Positions 53,207 to 62,808 of a DNA stretch of 64,000 nucleotides are shown here, piece by piece. The notes under the pieces are model-generated. The model was given only the letters and a program-made list of their open reading frames with translations, made no database searches and had not been told where the DNA came from. Within the stretch, counting starts at the first letter, position 1. Every line of letters starts with the position of its first letter. This stretch comes from Flavobacterium sp. (GTDB lineage: Bacteria > Bacteroidota > Bacteroidia > Flavobacteriales > Flavobacteriaceae), in assembly GCF_039595935.1 (NCBI RefSeq), contig NZ_JBCNKR010000004.1, positions 1,363,001 through 1,427,000 of the forward strand. Direction: 5' to 3'. The position numbers and the translations under genes are program-made.

Positions 53207-53839
53207 ATGAGTACATTATTAGAAAATCTAAATTGGAGATACGCAACTAAAAAATACGATGCATCTAAAAAAGTATCTTCTGCAGATTTAAATACTATTA
53301 AAGAAGCTGTTAGATTAGCTGCTTCATCATACGGATTACAACCTTATAAAGTTATTGTTGTAGAAAATCCAGAAATTAGAGAGCAATTAAAAGCTGCTGC
53401 TTACGGACAGACACAACTTACAGATGCTTCACAAATATTTGTTTTCGCAAATGACTTAAATGCAGGAGAAGAATCTGTAGCGGCTTACATTAAAAATATC
53501 AGCGAAACAAGAGGTATTCCTGTTGATGCATTAGGCGGATTTGCAGATATGATGAATGGCGTGATTTCTAACTTATCACAAGACGCTAAAAATATCTGGA
53601 CAGCAAAACAAACTTACATTGCTTTAGGAACATTATTAGCAGCAGCTTCTGAATTAAAAATCGATGCTACTCCAATGGAAGGTTTCAATGCAGCAGAATT
53701 CAATAAAATCCTAGGTTTTGATAAACTTGGTTTAAATGCTACAGTTATCGCTGCTGTAGGTTACAGACATGATGAGGATGATGCTCAGCACTTCAAAAAA
53801 GTTAGAAAATCTCAAGAGGAATTATTTATCACTATATAA
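53207..53839 (+). CDS. NAD(P)H-dependent nitroreductase
   Basis: 210 residues. FMN-dependent nitroreductase fold: WRYATKKYDASKKVSS, then AASSYGLQPYKVIVVEN and a late AAVGYRHDEDD. It lies 10 bp after the marR stop. NfsB-like enzymes reduce quinones and nitro compounds; natural substrate unknown. Confidence 0.9.
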   Translation: MSTLLENLNWRYATKKYDASKKVSSADLNTIKEAVRLAASSYGLQPYKVIVVENPEIREQLKAAAYGQTQLTDASQIFVFANDLNAGEESVAAYIKNISETRGIPVDALGGFADMMNGVISNLSQDAKNIWTAKQTYIALGTLLAAASELKIDATPMEGFNAAEFNKILGFDKLGLNATVIAAVGYRHDEDDAQHFKKVRKSQEELFITI

Positions 53840-53866
53840 TTATTAATCAAATTCAATTTTAACAAC

Positions 53867-54433
53867 ATGAAAAATTTAAAAACAATTGCAATTGCATTAT
53901 TCGTAGCAGCAGCTGGTATTTCAGTAAACGCTCAAACTAAAAAAATCGACGTAAAAGCTTCTACTATCAAATGGGTAGGTAAAAAAGTAACTGGAGAGCA
54001 CTCTGGAACTGTAAACTTCAAAGAAGGTGCAGTAGTTTTCAAAGGAAAAAAATTAGTTGGAGGAAGCTTTACAGTTGATATGACTTCATTAACTTCTACA
54101 GATTTAACTGGAGAATACCAAGGTAAATTAAACGGTCACTTAAAAGCTGACGATTTCTTCGGAACTGAAAAATTCCCAACTTCAAAATTAGTTTTCAAAA
54201 AAATTGGTGCTAAATCTGCTGACGTTTATACTGTAACTGCTGATTTAACTATCAAAGGAATCACTAAACCTGTAACTTTTGATATTACTGTAGCTGGAAA
54301 CACTGCAACAACTGCTTTCAAAGTAGACAGAACTAAATATGACATTAAATATGGTTCTGGTAGTTTCTTCGAAGGTTTAGGAGACAAAACTATCAATGAC
54401 GAATTTGAATTAGCTGTAGCTTTAAAATTCTAA
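53867..54433 (+). CDS. YceI family secreted protein
   Basis: 188 residues. Signal peptide ends near SVNAQ; the mature part is an eight-stranded YceI barrel: STIKWVGKKVTGEHSGTVNF, GSFTVDMTSLTSTDL, LKADDFFGTEKFPTSKLVFK, LTIKGITKPVTFDI. YceI proteins bind isoprenoids such as polyprenyl quinones. Last gene of the marR operon, with a strong terminator behind it. Confidence 0.92.
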   Translation: MKNLKTIAIALFVAAAGISVNAQTKKIDVKASTIKWVGKKVTGEHSGTVNFKEGAVVFKGKKLVGGSFTVDMTSLTSTDLTGEYQGKLNGHLKADDFFGTEKFPTSKLVFKKIGAKSADVYTVTADLTIKGITKPVTFDITVAGNTATTAFKVDRTKYDIKYGSGSFFEGLGDKTINDEFELAVALKF

Positions 54434-54460
54434 TTTCAGGCTTACTAATTCACACATAAG

Positions 54461-54494
54461 AAAAACCCCAATAGTTGATTCTATTGGGGTTTTT
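54461..54494 (+). terminator. Terminator of the marR operon
   Basis: AAAAACCCCAATAG/CTATTGGGGTTTTT around TTGATT, perfect 14-bp stem. Confidence 0.92.
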
Positions 54495-54635
54495 CTTTTT
54501 TATTTCTTTTCAAAAACATAACGTTGTTAATATTCTAATAACGCTTTCATAACAGCCATTCTGGTATTGATTAACATACGGCATCTAATTTTGAGCAAAT
54601 TAAAAAATCAAAAACTAGAAATTAAAATTATAGTT

Positions 54636-55913
54636 ATGAAAACAAAATTACGAATTGTTGTTATTCTTCTTTTAAACACTCTTTTCATACAAGCTCAACA
54701 GCAAACCAAAGGAATTATTGGCACCAATAACTGGATGAACAATTGGACTAATTTTAACCCTGCCAAACAAGAATACGGCGAAGCTACCAACATAATTGCA
54801 GGAAACATTGATAAAGATACCCGATTAGTAAAACGTAATGTATATCAATTAGTTGGAGTTGTATATGTTACCAACAATGCAACCTTAACTATTGAACCGG
54901 GAACAGTAATTCGAGGCGATGATAAAACCTGCGGTACGCTTGTAATTGCAAATGGATCGAAAATTGTAGCCGAAGGTCTGGAAACAGACCCGATAGTGTT
55001 TACTTCTAATAAAGAAATTGCCGATAGAAGGCCTGGTGACTGGGGCGGAATAATTATTTTAGGAAAAGCGCCAATCAATTATATGGGAGGTTTACATACA
55101 CTTCCTTTTAATCTTGATCCGTTGCTAAATCACTACGGAGGTCAGGATGCTGAAGACAATTCCGGAATTTTAAAATATGTTAGAATAGAATTCGCAGGTA
55201 GAAAATTAAGCGCTGAAAAAGAACTTAACGGACTTTCTCTTGCCGGAATTGGCCGAAAAACAATTTTAAGTAATATTCAAATCAGTTTTTCAAACGATGA
55301 TTCTTTTGAATGTTACGGAGGAGAATTAAACATGAATAATTTAATCTCATATCGAACTACAGATGATGATTTTGATTTTACACAGGGAGCACAAATCAAC
55401 ATCAATAACAGCATTGCCATTCGTCATCCGTTTTCATCAGATATTTCAGGATCAAGATGTTTTGAAGTCGATTCATACGATAAAGTTCAAAATACGGATA
55501 TGAGCAAAAAAATGACTAGAATTAATGCGAGCAACATTACTTTGGTTAATTTAGAAGAAAACAATCAAGGGCTGGTTAGAGAATCAGTTCATATTAGAGA
55601 AAATACTTATTTTAGTTTAAGCAATAGCATTGTTTCTGGTTTTTCTCCTTTTGTTTTATTAGAAAGTAATATTGGAGAAGGAAATGAAAACTTGTCAAAA
55701 ATGAGTTTCAAAAACATAATTGTAAACAATTGCAATGGTGGAATTACAAGTGAATCGTCTAGTTCTGATGCCACAATACAAAATTATTACAATCCAAATT
55801 CGAATATAGAATACTCAAAATGGAAGAACAGTGAGTTGTTTACATTGCCAAATATCAAAGGAAATCCAGATTTTAGAGCTAACGTAAACAATACAATAGC
55901 GATTGGAAATTAA
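54636..55913 (+). CDS. Secreted beta-helix protein
   Basis: 425 residues from the ATG at 54636 (MKTKLRIVVILLLNTLFIQAQ, a signal peptide); the frame opens earlier at 54567 without reason. Repeated rungs (LTIEPGTVIRGDD, SKIVAEGLETDPIVFTSN, ISFSNDDSFECYGGELNMNNLISY, DDDFDFTQGAQININNSI) indicate a right-handed parallel beta-helix with an extended middle insert. It lacks a clear C-terminal sorting domain. Ligand and function unknown. It ends 124 bp before the trp leader. Confidence 0.75.
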   Translation: MKTKLRIVVILLLNTLFIQAQQQTKGIIGTNNWMNNWTNFNPAKQEYGEATNIIAGNIDKDTRLVKRNVYQLVGVVYVTNNATLTIEPGTVIRGDDKTCGTLVIANGSKIVAEGLETDPIVFTSNKEIADRRPGDWGGIIILGKAPINYMGGLHTLPFNLDPLLNHYGGQDAEDNSGILKYVRIEFAGRKLSAEKELNGLSLAGIGRKTILSNIQISFSNDDSFECYGGELNMNNLISYRTTDDDFDFTQGAQININNSIAIRHPFSSDISGSRCFEVDSYDKVQNTDMSKKMTRINASNITLVNLEENNQGLVRESVHIRENTYFSLSNSIVSGFSPFVLLESNIGEGNENLSKMSFKNIIVNNCNGGITSESSSSDATIQNYYNPNSNIEYSKWKNSELFTLPNIKGNPDFRANVNNTIAIGN

Positions 55914-56010
55914 GCTTTTATAGAAAGCCGAGAATCTAAAATTTAACAAATTTTAAAAATTCGAAAAGTTTTTTTTGAGATTTTATGTATTCTAATTCAA
56001 ATTACATTTA

Positions 56011-56018
56011 TATCTTTG
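56011..56018 (+). promoter_or_regulatory. -7 box of the trp operon
   Basis: TATCTTTG, 19 bp before the leader ATG; matches TAnnTTTG. A good TTG -33 box is not evident at normal spacing. Confidence 0.5.
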
Positions 56019-56036
56019 TCATATCAAAATAAAGAA

Positions 56037-56093
56037 ATGAGAACAATAATGAACAATACTTGGTGGTGGAAGAATTTACGTCAAACGTCGTGA
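56037..56093 (+). CDS. trpL: trp operon leader peptide
   Basis: 18-residue MRTIMNNTWWWKNLRQTS with three consecutive Trp codons at 56061-56069; an inner in-frame ATG is at 56049. A terminator hairpin follows 38 bp after the stop. Ribosome stalling at the Trp codons when charged tRNA-Trp is short would allow an alternative fold and transcription into trpE. This is the classical attenuation arrangement. Confidence 0.88.
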   Translation: MRTIMNNTWWWKNLRQTS

Positions 56094-56130
56094 ACGAAGC
56101 TTCCTATGGTATTTTCAAAACTATAAATAT

Positions 56131-56164
56131 AAAAGGCTTGTCATCACGACAAGCCTTTTTTTTT
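56131..56164 (+). terminator. trp attenuator terminator
   Basis: AAGGCTTGTC/GACAAGCCTT with a five-base loop and nine T. A GAACGAAGCTT stretch at 56092-56102 is partly complementary to the 5' arm and may form the antiterminator. Confidence 0.88.
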
Positions 56165-56213
56165 GGCAGAAACTTTAGCAAAAACAAATATTAAAACTAA
56201 AAAACAACATACT

Positions 56214-57614
56214 TTGAAACCTTTTATACTCAACACACATTACAAACAAATTCTGGCAGACACCATTACGCCGGTTAGTATTTATTTTAAAATAAGAGAT
56301 AAATTTCCAAACAGTCTGCTTTTGGAAAGTAGTGATTATCACGGAAATGACAACAGCTTTTCGTACATATGCTGCAACCCGATTGCTACGATAAAAATCG
56401 AAAACGAAACCATTTCTAAAACTTTTCCTGACGGAACTTCGGAACAAATTAAAATCGATGCTTCAACAAACATTCCAGAAGTTATTCAGGAATTTTCAAG
56501 CAAATTTCAATCAGAAAAAAACGATTTTAAATTCATCAATAACGGATTATTCGGATACATTTCTTACGACGCTGTTCGTTATTTTGAGAAAGTTTCGATA
56601 GCTAAAAAAGACAATGCGACTTCAATTCCGGATGTTTTTTACGCCGTTTATCAAAACATCATTGCGATTAACCATTTTAAAAATGAAGCCTATATTTTTT
56701 GCCATAGTGTTGATGGTAAAAATAATATTTCTGAAATCGAACAATTGTTACAGTCAAGAAATATTGCTTCTTATAAATTCTCTAAAGAAGGCGAAGGTTT
56801 TTCAAACTTAACCGATGACGAATTCAAACATAATGTGGCTTTAGCTAAAAAACACTGTTTCCGTGGAGACGTTTTTCAACTAGTTTTATCACGTCGTTTT
56901 ACGCAAGGTTTTAAAGGGGACGAATTTAATGTTTACAGAGCCTTAAGAAGCATTAACCCTTCTCCTTACCTATTCTTTTTTGATTACGGAGATTTCAAAA
57001 TTTTTGGGTCTTCGCCCGAAGCACAAATTATCGTAAAAAACAGAAAAGCCGAAATTCACCCAATCGCCGGAACTTTTAAAAGAACCGGAAATGACGAACG
57101 TGATGCACTTTTAGCCAAAGAACTTTCAGAAGATAAAAAAGAAAACAGTGAACACGTAATGCTTGTCGATTTAGCAAGAAATGATTTAAGCCGAAATGGT
57201 CACGATGTAAATGTGGAAAAATACAGAGAAGTTCAGTTTTTCTCTCACGTAATTCACTTGGTTTCAAAAGTTACCGGACATTTACATGATAAAGCTACTA
57301 CAATGCAGGTTGTGGCTGATACTTTTCCAGCCGGAACTTTAAGCGGCGCTCCAAAACACAGAGCCATGCAGTTGATTGAAGATTACGAAAAAACAAATCG
57401 TAATTTCTACGGAGGCGCGATTGGTTTTATGGATTTTAACGGAAACTTTAATCACGCTATTATGATACGAACTTTTCTTTCTAAAAATCATCAGCTGCAT
57501 TATCAGGCTGGCGCGGGAATCGTAGCAAGTTCTGATGAAGAAAGTGAAATGCAGGAAGTTTATAATAAATTAAGAGCGTTGAATACAGCCTTAGAAATGG
57601 CAGAAAATATATAG
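56214..57614 (+). CDS. trpE: Anthranilate synthase component I
   Basis: 466 residues from TTG at 56214 (reading LKPFILNTHYKQIL). No ATG is available in the N-terminal region, and a TTG at 56163 lies in the T-tract of the attenuator, so 56214 is the best start. The feedback pocket LLESS, HPIAGTFKRTG, LVDLARNDLSRNG and GTLSGAPKHRAM are conserved. It converts chorismate to anthranilate with ammonia from TrpG. First structural gene of the operon. Confidence 0.92.
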   Translation: MKPFILNTHYKQILADTITPVSIYFKIRDKFPNSLLLESSDYHGNDNSFSYICCNPIATIKIENETISKTFPDGTSEQIKIDASTNIPEVIQEFSSKFQSEKNDFKFINNGLFGYISYDAVRYFEKVSIAKKDNATSIPDVFYAVYQNIIAINHFKNEAYIFCHSVDGKNNISEIEQLLQSRNIASYKFSKEGEGFSNLTDDEFKHNVALAKKHCFRGDVFQLVLSRRFTQGFKGDEFNVYRALRSINPSPYLFFFDYGDFKIFGSSPEAQIIVKNRKAEIHPIAGTFKRTGNDERDALLAKELSEDKKENSEHVMLVDLARNDLSRNGHDVNVEKYREVQFFSHVIHLVSKVTGHLHDKATTMQVVADTFPAGTLSGAPKHRAMQLIEDYEKTNRNFYGGAIGFMDFNGNFNHAIMIRTFLSKNHQLHYQAGAGIVASSDEESEMQEVYNKLRALNTALEMAENI

Positions 57615-57681
57615 TAATCAGTCACAGTTTTTAGTCGCAGTTTAGAAACAAACCCAAAAAACAATAAACCCAAAAAAGAAT

Positions 57682-58131
57682 ATGAAAAACATCATTCCAT
57701 TTGTAATTACAATTTTATTATTTACTGCTTGCGAAACGAAAAAAGAATCAGCAGCAATTCCGCTAACTGGAACCTGGCGTCTTATATCTGCAGAAACGAC
57801 AGAAAAAGATTCGACGTTTTCGACTTTCAATTCAAAAACAAAAATGATTAAAATTATAAACGATACGCATTTTGCTTTTTTTAATCACGACTTAAATAAT
57901 GGTAAAGATTCAACAAATGCAGTGTTTTTTGGAGGAGGCGGAAAATATACTTTAAAAGATAGTATTTATACCGAAAATTTAGAGTATTTCAACAACCGTC
58001 AGTGGGAAAATGGAAAATTTGAATTTGTTGTAAAGATCAAAAACGATACACTAACTCAAAAAGGAGTAGAAAAAGTAGAAAAATTAGGAATCGATCGCAT
58101 TATTACTGAAAAGTACGTTCGAGAAAAATAA
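57682..58131 (+). CDS. Lipocalin-like lipoprotein inside the trp operon
   Basis: 149 residues. Lipobox FTAC (Cys17). The mature part (LTGTWRLISAETTEKDSTF..., GGGGKYTLKDSIYTENLEYF, NDTLTQKGVEK) is a small lipocalin-like barrel common in Flavobacteria. It has no relation to tryptophan synthesis but is in line with trpE and trpG. Confidence 0.75.
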   Translation: MKNIIPFVITILLFTACETKKESAAIPLTGTWRLISAETTEKDSTFSTFNSKTKMIKIINDTHFAFFNHDLNNGKDSTNAVFFGGGGKYTLKDSIYTENLEYFNNRQWENGKFEFVVKIKNDTLTQKGVEKVEKLGIDRIITEKYVREK

Positions 58132-58140
58132 ATAAAAAAT

Positions 58141-58230
58141 TAGTTGCCAGTCTCTCCCGATAGCTATCGGGATCAGTTACAGTTTAAAACCTTAGCGACA
58201 TAGAATCTCAGCAACTTAGAACCTTAGAAA
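58141..58230. repeat. Spacer with repeated CTTAG words and a palindrome
   Basis: Palindrome CCCGATAGCTATCGGG at 58156-58171, then AGCAACTTAGAACCTTAG at 58210-58227, an 18-bp exact match to 36743-36760 in another spacer. Confidence 0.65.
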
Positions 58231-58232
58231 AA

Positions 58233-58799
58233 ATGAAAAAGATTTTAGTTATAGACAATTACGATAGTTTCACTTATAATTTAGTGCACTATCTGGAAGA
58301 TTTAAACTGCGAAGTAACCGTTTACAGAAACGACGAATTCGAAATTGACGAAATCGCATCTTTCGATAAAATTTTACTTTCACCAGGTCCGGGAATTCCT
58401 GATGAAGCGGGTTTATTAAAAGCCGTAATCGAAAAATACAGTCCAACAAAAAGTATCCTTGGTGTTTGTTTAGGACAGCAGGCAATTGGAGAAGTTTTTG
58501 GAGGAACGCTTTCAAACCTTGATAAAGTGTATCACGGAGTTGCTACCAACGTAAAAACAGTAGTTTCAGATGAAATTTTATTTGAAGGTTTGGGCAGTGA
58601 ATTCGAAGTTGGAAGATACCATTCATGGGTTGTAGACAGCAATTTACCTGAAGTTTTAGAAGCAACTTCAATTGATGAAAACGGACAAATTATGTCGCTG
58701 CGTCACAAAAATTATGATGTTAGAGGCGTGCAATTTCATCCTGAAAGTGTGCTTACGCCAAAAGGAAAAAGGATTTTAGAGAATTGGATTAAGAGTTAG
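58233..58799 (+). CDS. trpG: Anthranilate synthase component II (glutamine amidotransferase)
   Basis: 188 residues. LVIDNYDSFTYNLVHYLE, LLSPGPGIPDEAG, nucleophile Cys in GVCLGQQAIGE and the His/Glu pair in QFHPESVLTP. It supplies ammonia from glutamine to TrpE. Confidence 0.95.
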   Translation: MKKILVIDNYDSFTYNLVHYLEDLNCEVTVYRNDEFEIDEIASFDKILLSPGPGIPDEAGLLKAVIEKYSPTKSILGVCLGQQAIGEVFGGTLSNLDKVYHGVATNVKTVVSDEILFEGLGSEFEVGRYHSWVVDSNLPEVLEATSIDENGQIMSLRHKNYDVRGVQFHPESVLTPKGKRILENWIKS

Positions 58800-58800
58800 A

Positions 58801-58950
58801 TGTAAGTCAAAAGTTTTAAAGTCGAAAGTCATAAAGTCAAATATTAAGAACTTAACCTTTCACATTAAAACTAAAAAATTAATCAATTCTAAAAAACGTC
58901 AAAAGTGAAGACTTTAAGACCTTCGACTTTCGACTTTAAGACTTAAAAAA
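58801..58950. repeat. Spacer with AAAGTCGAAAGTC inverted words
   Basis: Exact 13-bp inverted pair AAAGTCGAAAGTC (58818-58830) and GACTTTCGACTTT (58925-58937); AAGTC-like words recur between. No gene. Confidence 0.65.
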
Positions 58951-58951
58951 A

Positions 58952-59944
58952 ATGAAAAATATATTAAACAAATTAATCAATCACGAAGTGCTTTCTAAAG
59001 AAGAAGCGAAACAAGTATTGATTAACATTTCAAGCGGTCAATATAATCCGAGTCAGATTTCTGCATTTTTGACTGTATATATGATGCGAAGCATAACAAT
59101 TGATGAACTTTCGGGCTTTCGCGAAGCTTTATTAGAATTATGCATTCGTATTGATTTATCTGCCTATAATACCATTGATTTATGCGGAACAGGCGGTGAC
59201 GGAAAAGACACTTTCAACATTTCAACATTAGCCTCTTTTGTATCGGCAGGAGCTGGAATTAAAGTTGCTAAACACGGAAACTACGGTGTTTCATCGATTT
59301 CAGGGTCGAGCAACGTAATGGAAAAAATGGGAATTAAATTCAGCAACGATCCATCGTTTTTAGAAAAATGTATTGACAAAGCCGGAATTTGTGTTTTGCA
59401 TGCTCCCCTATTTCACCCTGCAATGAAAAATGTTGGGCCAATTAGAAAAGAATTGGCAGTAAAAACTTTCTTTAATATGCTGGGCCCAATGGTAAATCCA
59501 TCATTTCCTCAAAACCAGTTAGTTGGAGTTTTCAATCTAGAATTGGCGAGAATGTACGCCTATTTATATCAAAATACCGATATCAATTTCACGATTTTAC
59601 ATTCGCTTGACGGATATGACGAAATCTCTTTAACTGGCCCAACCAAAACGATTACATCACACATGGAAGGAATGTTAAAACCAGAAGATTTTGGTGTTAA
59701 ACTTTTATCTCAAACCGAAATTGAAGGTGGAAAAACTATCGAAGAATCGGCAGAGATTTTCACCAATATCATTTCAGGAAAAGGAAACGAAGCACAGAAT
59801 AATGTAGTCTGCGCTAATGCTGCAATGGCAATTGCAACAGTTACAAAATGCTCTCCAAAAGAAGGTTTTGAATTAGCAAAAGAAAGTTTAGTGTCTGGAA
59901 AAGGACTTCAGGCACTTAAAACATTACAAGAACTAAGCAAATAA
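58952..59944 (+). CDS. trpD: Anthranilate phosphoribosyltransferase
   Basis: 330 residues. CGTGGDGKDTFNISTLASF (phosphate-binding loop), VAKHGNYGVSS and GPMVNP are conserved. It adds phosphoribose to anthranilate. Confidence 0.95.
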   Translation: MKNILNKLINHEVLSKEEAKQVLINISSGQYNPSQISAFLTVYMMRSITIDELSGFREALLELCIRIDLSAYNTIDLCGTGGDGKDTFNISTLASFVSAGAGIKVAKHGNYGVSSISGSSNVMEKMGIKFSNDPSFLEKCIDKAGICVLHAPLFHPAMKNVGPIRKELAVKTFFNMLGPMVNPSFPQNQLVGVFNLELARMYAYLYQNTDINFTILHSLDGYDEISLTGPTKTITSHMEGMLKPEDFGVKLLSQTEIEGGKTIEESAEIFTNIISGKGNEAQNNVVCANAAMAIATVTKCSPKEGFELAKESLVSGKGLQALKTLQELSK

Positions 59945-60014
59945 AAACAAACACAAATTTCACGAATTAGCACTAAACTTTGCGCCTTTGTGACTTTGTG
60001 GCAAAACAATAATC

Positions 60015-60794
60015 ATGAATATTTTAGATAAAATAATATTTGACAAACAAAGAGAAGTTGTTCTTAAAAAATCGATTATTCCCGTTTCACAATTGGAAAG
60101 TTCAGTATTTTTTGAAAAACAAACCATTTCTTTAAGTCAGAAATTGAGAGAAAGCATCTCTGGAATAATTGCCGAACACAAACGCCGTTCTCCTTCAAAA
60201 TCAATCATCAATAATAATTTCACGGTTGAAGAAGTGGTAAAGGGCTACGAAAATGCCGGAGCTTGCGGAATTTCTGTTTTAACTGATGGAAAATATTTTG
60301 GAGGATCTTTAGACGATTTACTTTTAGCAAGAGCTTCAGTAAATATTCCGCTTTTACGAAAAGAATTTATTGTTGATGAATATCAAATTCTGGAAGCAAA
60401 AGCACACGGAGCGGATTTAATTCTTTTAATCGCTGCAGTTTTAACCCGCGAAGAAATCAAATCATTATCTGAATTTGCTAAAAATTTAGGTTTAGAAGTT
60501 TTACTGGAAGTTCACAATCAGGAAGAATTGGAAAAATCGATTATGCCAAGTTTAGATATGATTGGCGTAAATAACCGAAACCTAAAAACTTTTGAAGTAA
60601 GCTTAGATTTCAGCAAACAATTGGCGTCTCAAATTCCAGATGAATTTGTAAAAGTTTCAGAAAGCGGAATTTCATCTATTGAAGCCATTCACGAACTAAA
60701 GCCATACGGTTATAAAGGTTTCCTAATTGGAGAAAACTTCATGAAAACCGACAATGCCGGACAAGCAGCTGTTGACTTTATAAGTCAGCTATAA
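60015..60794 (+). CDS. trpC: Indole-3-glycerol-phosphate synthase
   Basis: 259 residues, TIM barrel. IIAEHKRRSPSKSII (catalytic Lys and phosphate), ISVLTDGKYFGGS, LLRKEFIVDEYQI, EVHNQEELE and VKVSESGIS give the active-site pattern. A full stand-alone TrpC, not fused to TrpF. Confidence 0.95.
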   Translation: MNILDKIIFDKQREVVLKKSIIPVSQLESSVFFEKQTISLSQKLRESISGIIAEHKRRSPSKSIINNNFTVEEVVKGYENAGACGISVLTDGKYFGGSLDDLLLARASVNIPLLRKEFIVDEYQILEAKAHGADLILLIAAVLTREEIKSLSEFAKNLGLEVLLEVHNQEELEKSIMPSLDMIGVNNRNLKTFEVSLDFSKQLASQIPDEFVKVSESGISSIEAIHELKPYGYKGFLIGENFMKTDNAGQAAVDFISQL

Positions 60795-60900
60795 GCCGTA
60801 AGCTATAGGCTATAAGCTTTTAGCAAAAAGTAAATAAAAAAATCAGCGCAAAGCAAAAAGCATAAAGCCTATTGCCTAAAGCTTAAAGCATTATAAAAAA
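60795..60900. repeat. Spacer made of AAGC-type words
   Basis: Degenerate repeats such as TAAGCTATAGGCTATAAGC at the left and AAAGCCTATTGCCTAAAGC at the right, partly complementary. No gene. Confidence 0.6.
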
Positions 60901-61533
60901 ATGAAACTCAAAATATGCGGCATGAAATATCCCGAAAACATTCTCGAAGTAGGCGCACTCCTACCCGATTATATGGGATTTATTTTCTGGGAAAAATCCG
61001 CGCGATATTTTAACGGAACAATTCCTGAACTTATAAAAACAATCAAAAAAACGGGTGTTTTTGTAGATCAAAGTCAGGAAGAAATTCTGGAGAAAGTAAC
61101 AAAATACAATTTACAAGCTGTTCAGTTACACGGAAATGAATCGGTTGAATTTGTATCGGAACTAAAAAAAATATTACCAAAGAAAATCGAAATCATAAAA
61201 GCATTTTCTGCTGATGAAAATTTTGATTTTGAAAGTATAAAACCTTATGAATCAGTCTGCGATTATTTTTTGTTTGATACTAAAGGAAAACTTCCGGGCG
61301 GAAACGGAACAACATTCGACTGGACGATATTAAAAAAATACAATTCGAAAAAGCCTTTCTTTTTGAGCGGCGGAATCGGAATGAAAGAATTAAAAGCCAT
61401 TGAAGAAATTTCAAAAAGCAATTTACCTATTTATGCTATCGATGTAAATAGTAAATTTGAAATCGAACCAGGGCTGAAAAATAGAAATTTATTTAGCAAT
61501 TTCAAACGCAAATTTGATGTTGCCAACTTTTAA
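60901..61533 (+). CDS. trpF: Phosphoribosylanthranilate isomerase
   Basis: 210 residues, TIM barrel. The active-site cysteine is in KICGMKYPENI; GVFVDQSQEEI, VQLHGNESVEF, LFDTKGKLPGGNGTTFDW and FLSGGIG are conserved. Confidence 0.94.
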   Translation: MKLKICGMKYPENILEVGALLPDYMGFIFWEKSARYFNGTIPELIKTIKKTGVFVDQSQEEILEKVTKYNLQAVQLHGNESVEFVSELKKILPKKIEIIKAFSADENFDFESIKPYESVCDYFLFDTKGKLPGGNGTTFDWTILKKYNSKKPFFLSGGIGMKELKAIEEISKSNLPIYAIDVNSKFEIEPGLKNRNLFSNFKRKFDVANF

Positions 61534-61544
61534 ACTTTAACGAA

Positions 61545-62726
61545 ATGAGTTTTAACGTCAACGAAAAAGGATATTACGGAGAATTTGGAGGAGCTTACAT
61601 CCCGGAAATGCTCTATCCAAACGTAGAAGAATTACGTCAAAAATATCTAAGCATAATGGATGAACCAGATTTTAAAGCAGAATTCAACCAATTGCTGAAA
61701 GATTATGTAGGACGCCCAAGTCCGTTGTATTTTGCAAAGCGTTTATCTGAAAAATACAACACAAAAGTTTATCTAAAAAGAGAAGATTTAAACCATACCG
61801 GAGCGCACAAAGTCAACAACACAATTGGGCAGATTTTATTAGCAAAACGATTAGGTAAAAAAAGAATTATTGCCGAAACCGGAGCGGGTCAGCATGGCGT
61901 TGCGACTGCGACAGTTTGTGCTTTAATGGGAATTGAATGTATTGTTTACATGGGCGAAATCGACATTGCGCGTCAGGCTCCAAACGTAGCTCGTATGAAA
62001 ATGTTAGGCGCAGAAGTTCGTCCGGCACTTTCAGGTTCACGTACTTTAAAAGATGCTACAAACGAAGCCATTCGTGACTGGATTAACAATCCGGTTGATA
62101 CACATTATATTATTGGTTCTGCAATTGGACCTCATCCTTATCCAGACATGGTAACGCGTTTTCAGAGTATCATTTCAGAGGAAATCAAATGGCAGTTAAA
62201 AGAAAAAGAAGGTCGTGAAAATCCTGATTACGTAGTGGCTTGTATTGGCGGCGGAAGTAACGCTGCGGGAACTTATTACCACTTTTTACATGAGTCAGAA
62301 GTTGGAATTATTGCGGTTGAAGCTGCCGGAAAAGGTGTTGACAGCGGTCACAGCGCTGCAACCAGTAAATTAGGAAAAGTTGGAGTAATTCACGGTTGTA
62401 AAACCCTTTTAATGCAAACTCCTGACGGGCAAATTACAGAACCTTATTCTATTTCTGCAGGATTAGATTATCCGGGAGTTGGGCCTTTACACGCACATTT
62501 AGCGCAAAGTGGACGCGGAGAATTTTTCTCTGTGACCGATGATGATGCTATGAATGCAGGTTTGCAATTGACAAAATTAGAAGGAATTATTCCGGCAATC
62601 GAAAGTGCACATGCATTTGCGGTTTTAGACCAGAAAAAATTTAAACCTACAGATGTTGTTGTTATTAGTCTTTCAGGACGCGGTGATAAAGATTTAGACA
62701 ATTATATTGACTATTTTAAATTGTAA
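61545..62726 (+). CDS. trpB: Tryptophan synthase beta chain
   Basis: 393 residues. PLP lysine in HTGAHKVNNTIGQ; ETGAGQHGVATA and CIGGGSNAAGTYY bind the cofactor phosphate; SGRGDKD at the C-terminus. It joins indole and serine. Starts 12 bp after trpF. Its partner trpA is not next to it but lies beyond two unrelated genes. Confidence 0.97.
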   Translation: MSFNVNEKGYYGEFGGAYIPEMLYPNVEELRQKYLSIMDEPDFKAEFNQLLKDYVGRPSPLYFAKRLSEKYNTKVYLKREDLNHTGAHKVNNTIGQILLAKRLGKKRIIAETGAGQHGVATATVCALMGIECIVYMGEIDIARQAPNVARMKMLGAEVRPALSGSRTLKDATNEAIRDWINNPVDTHYIIGSAIGPHPYPDMVTRFQSIISEEIKWQLKEKEGRENPDYVVACIGGGSNAAGTYYHFLHESEVGIIAVEAAGKGVDSGHSAATSKLGKVGVIHGCKTLLMQTPDGQITEPYSISAGLDYPGVGPLHAHLAQSGRGEFFSVTDDDAMNAGLQLTKLEGIIPAIESAHAFAVLDQKKFKPTDVVVISLSGRGDKDLDNYIDYFKL

Positions 62727-62808
62727 TAAAAATCGTAATTTGTGCATTTTTCGCAATAGCGGAATTAAAACAATCTAACGCTAACAAATAACGAGAAAAA
62801 TAATAATT

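Noticed and set aside
56163-56213. TTG at 56163 as trpE start
   Set aside because: It lies in the T-tract of the attenuator; the extra 17 residues are not typical for TrpE.
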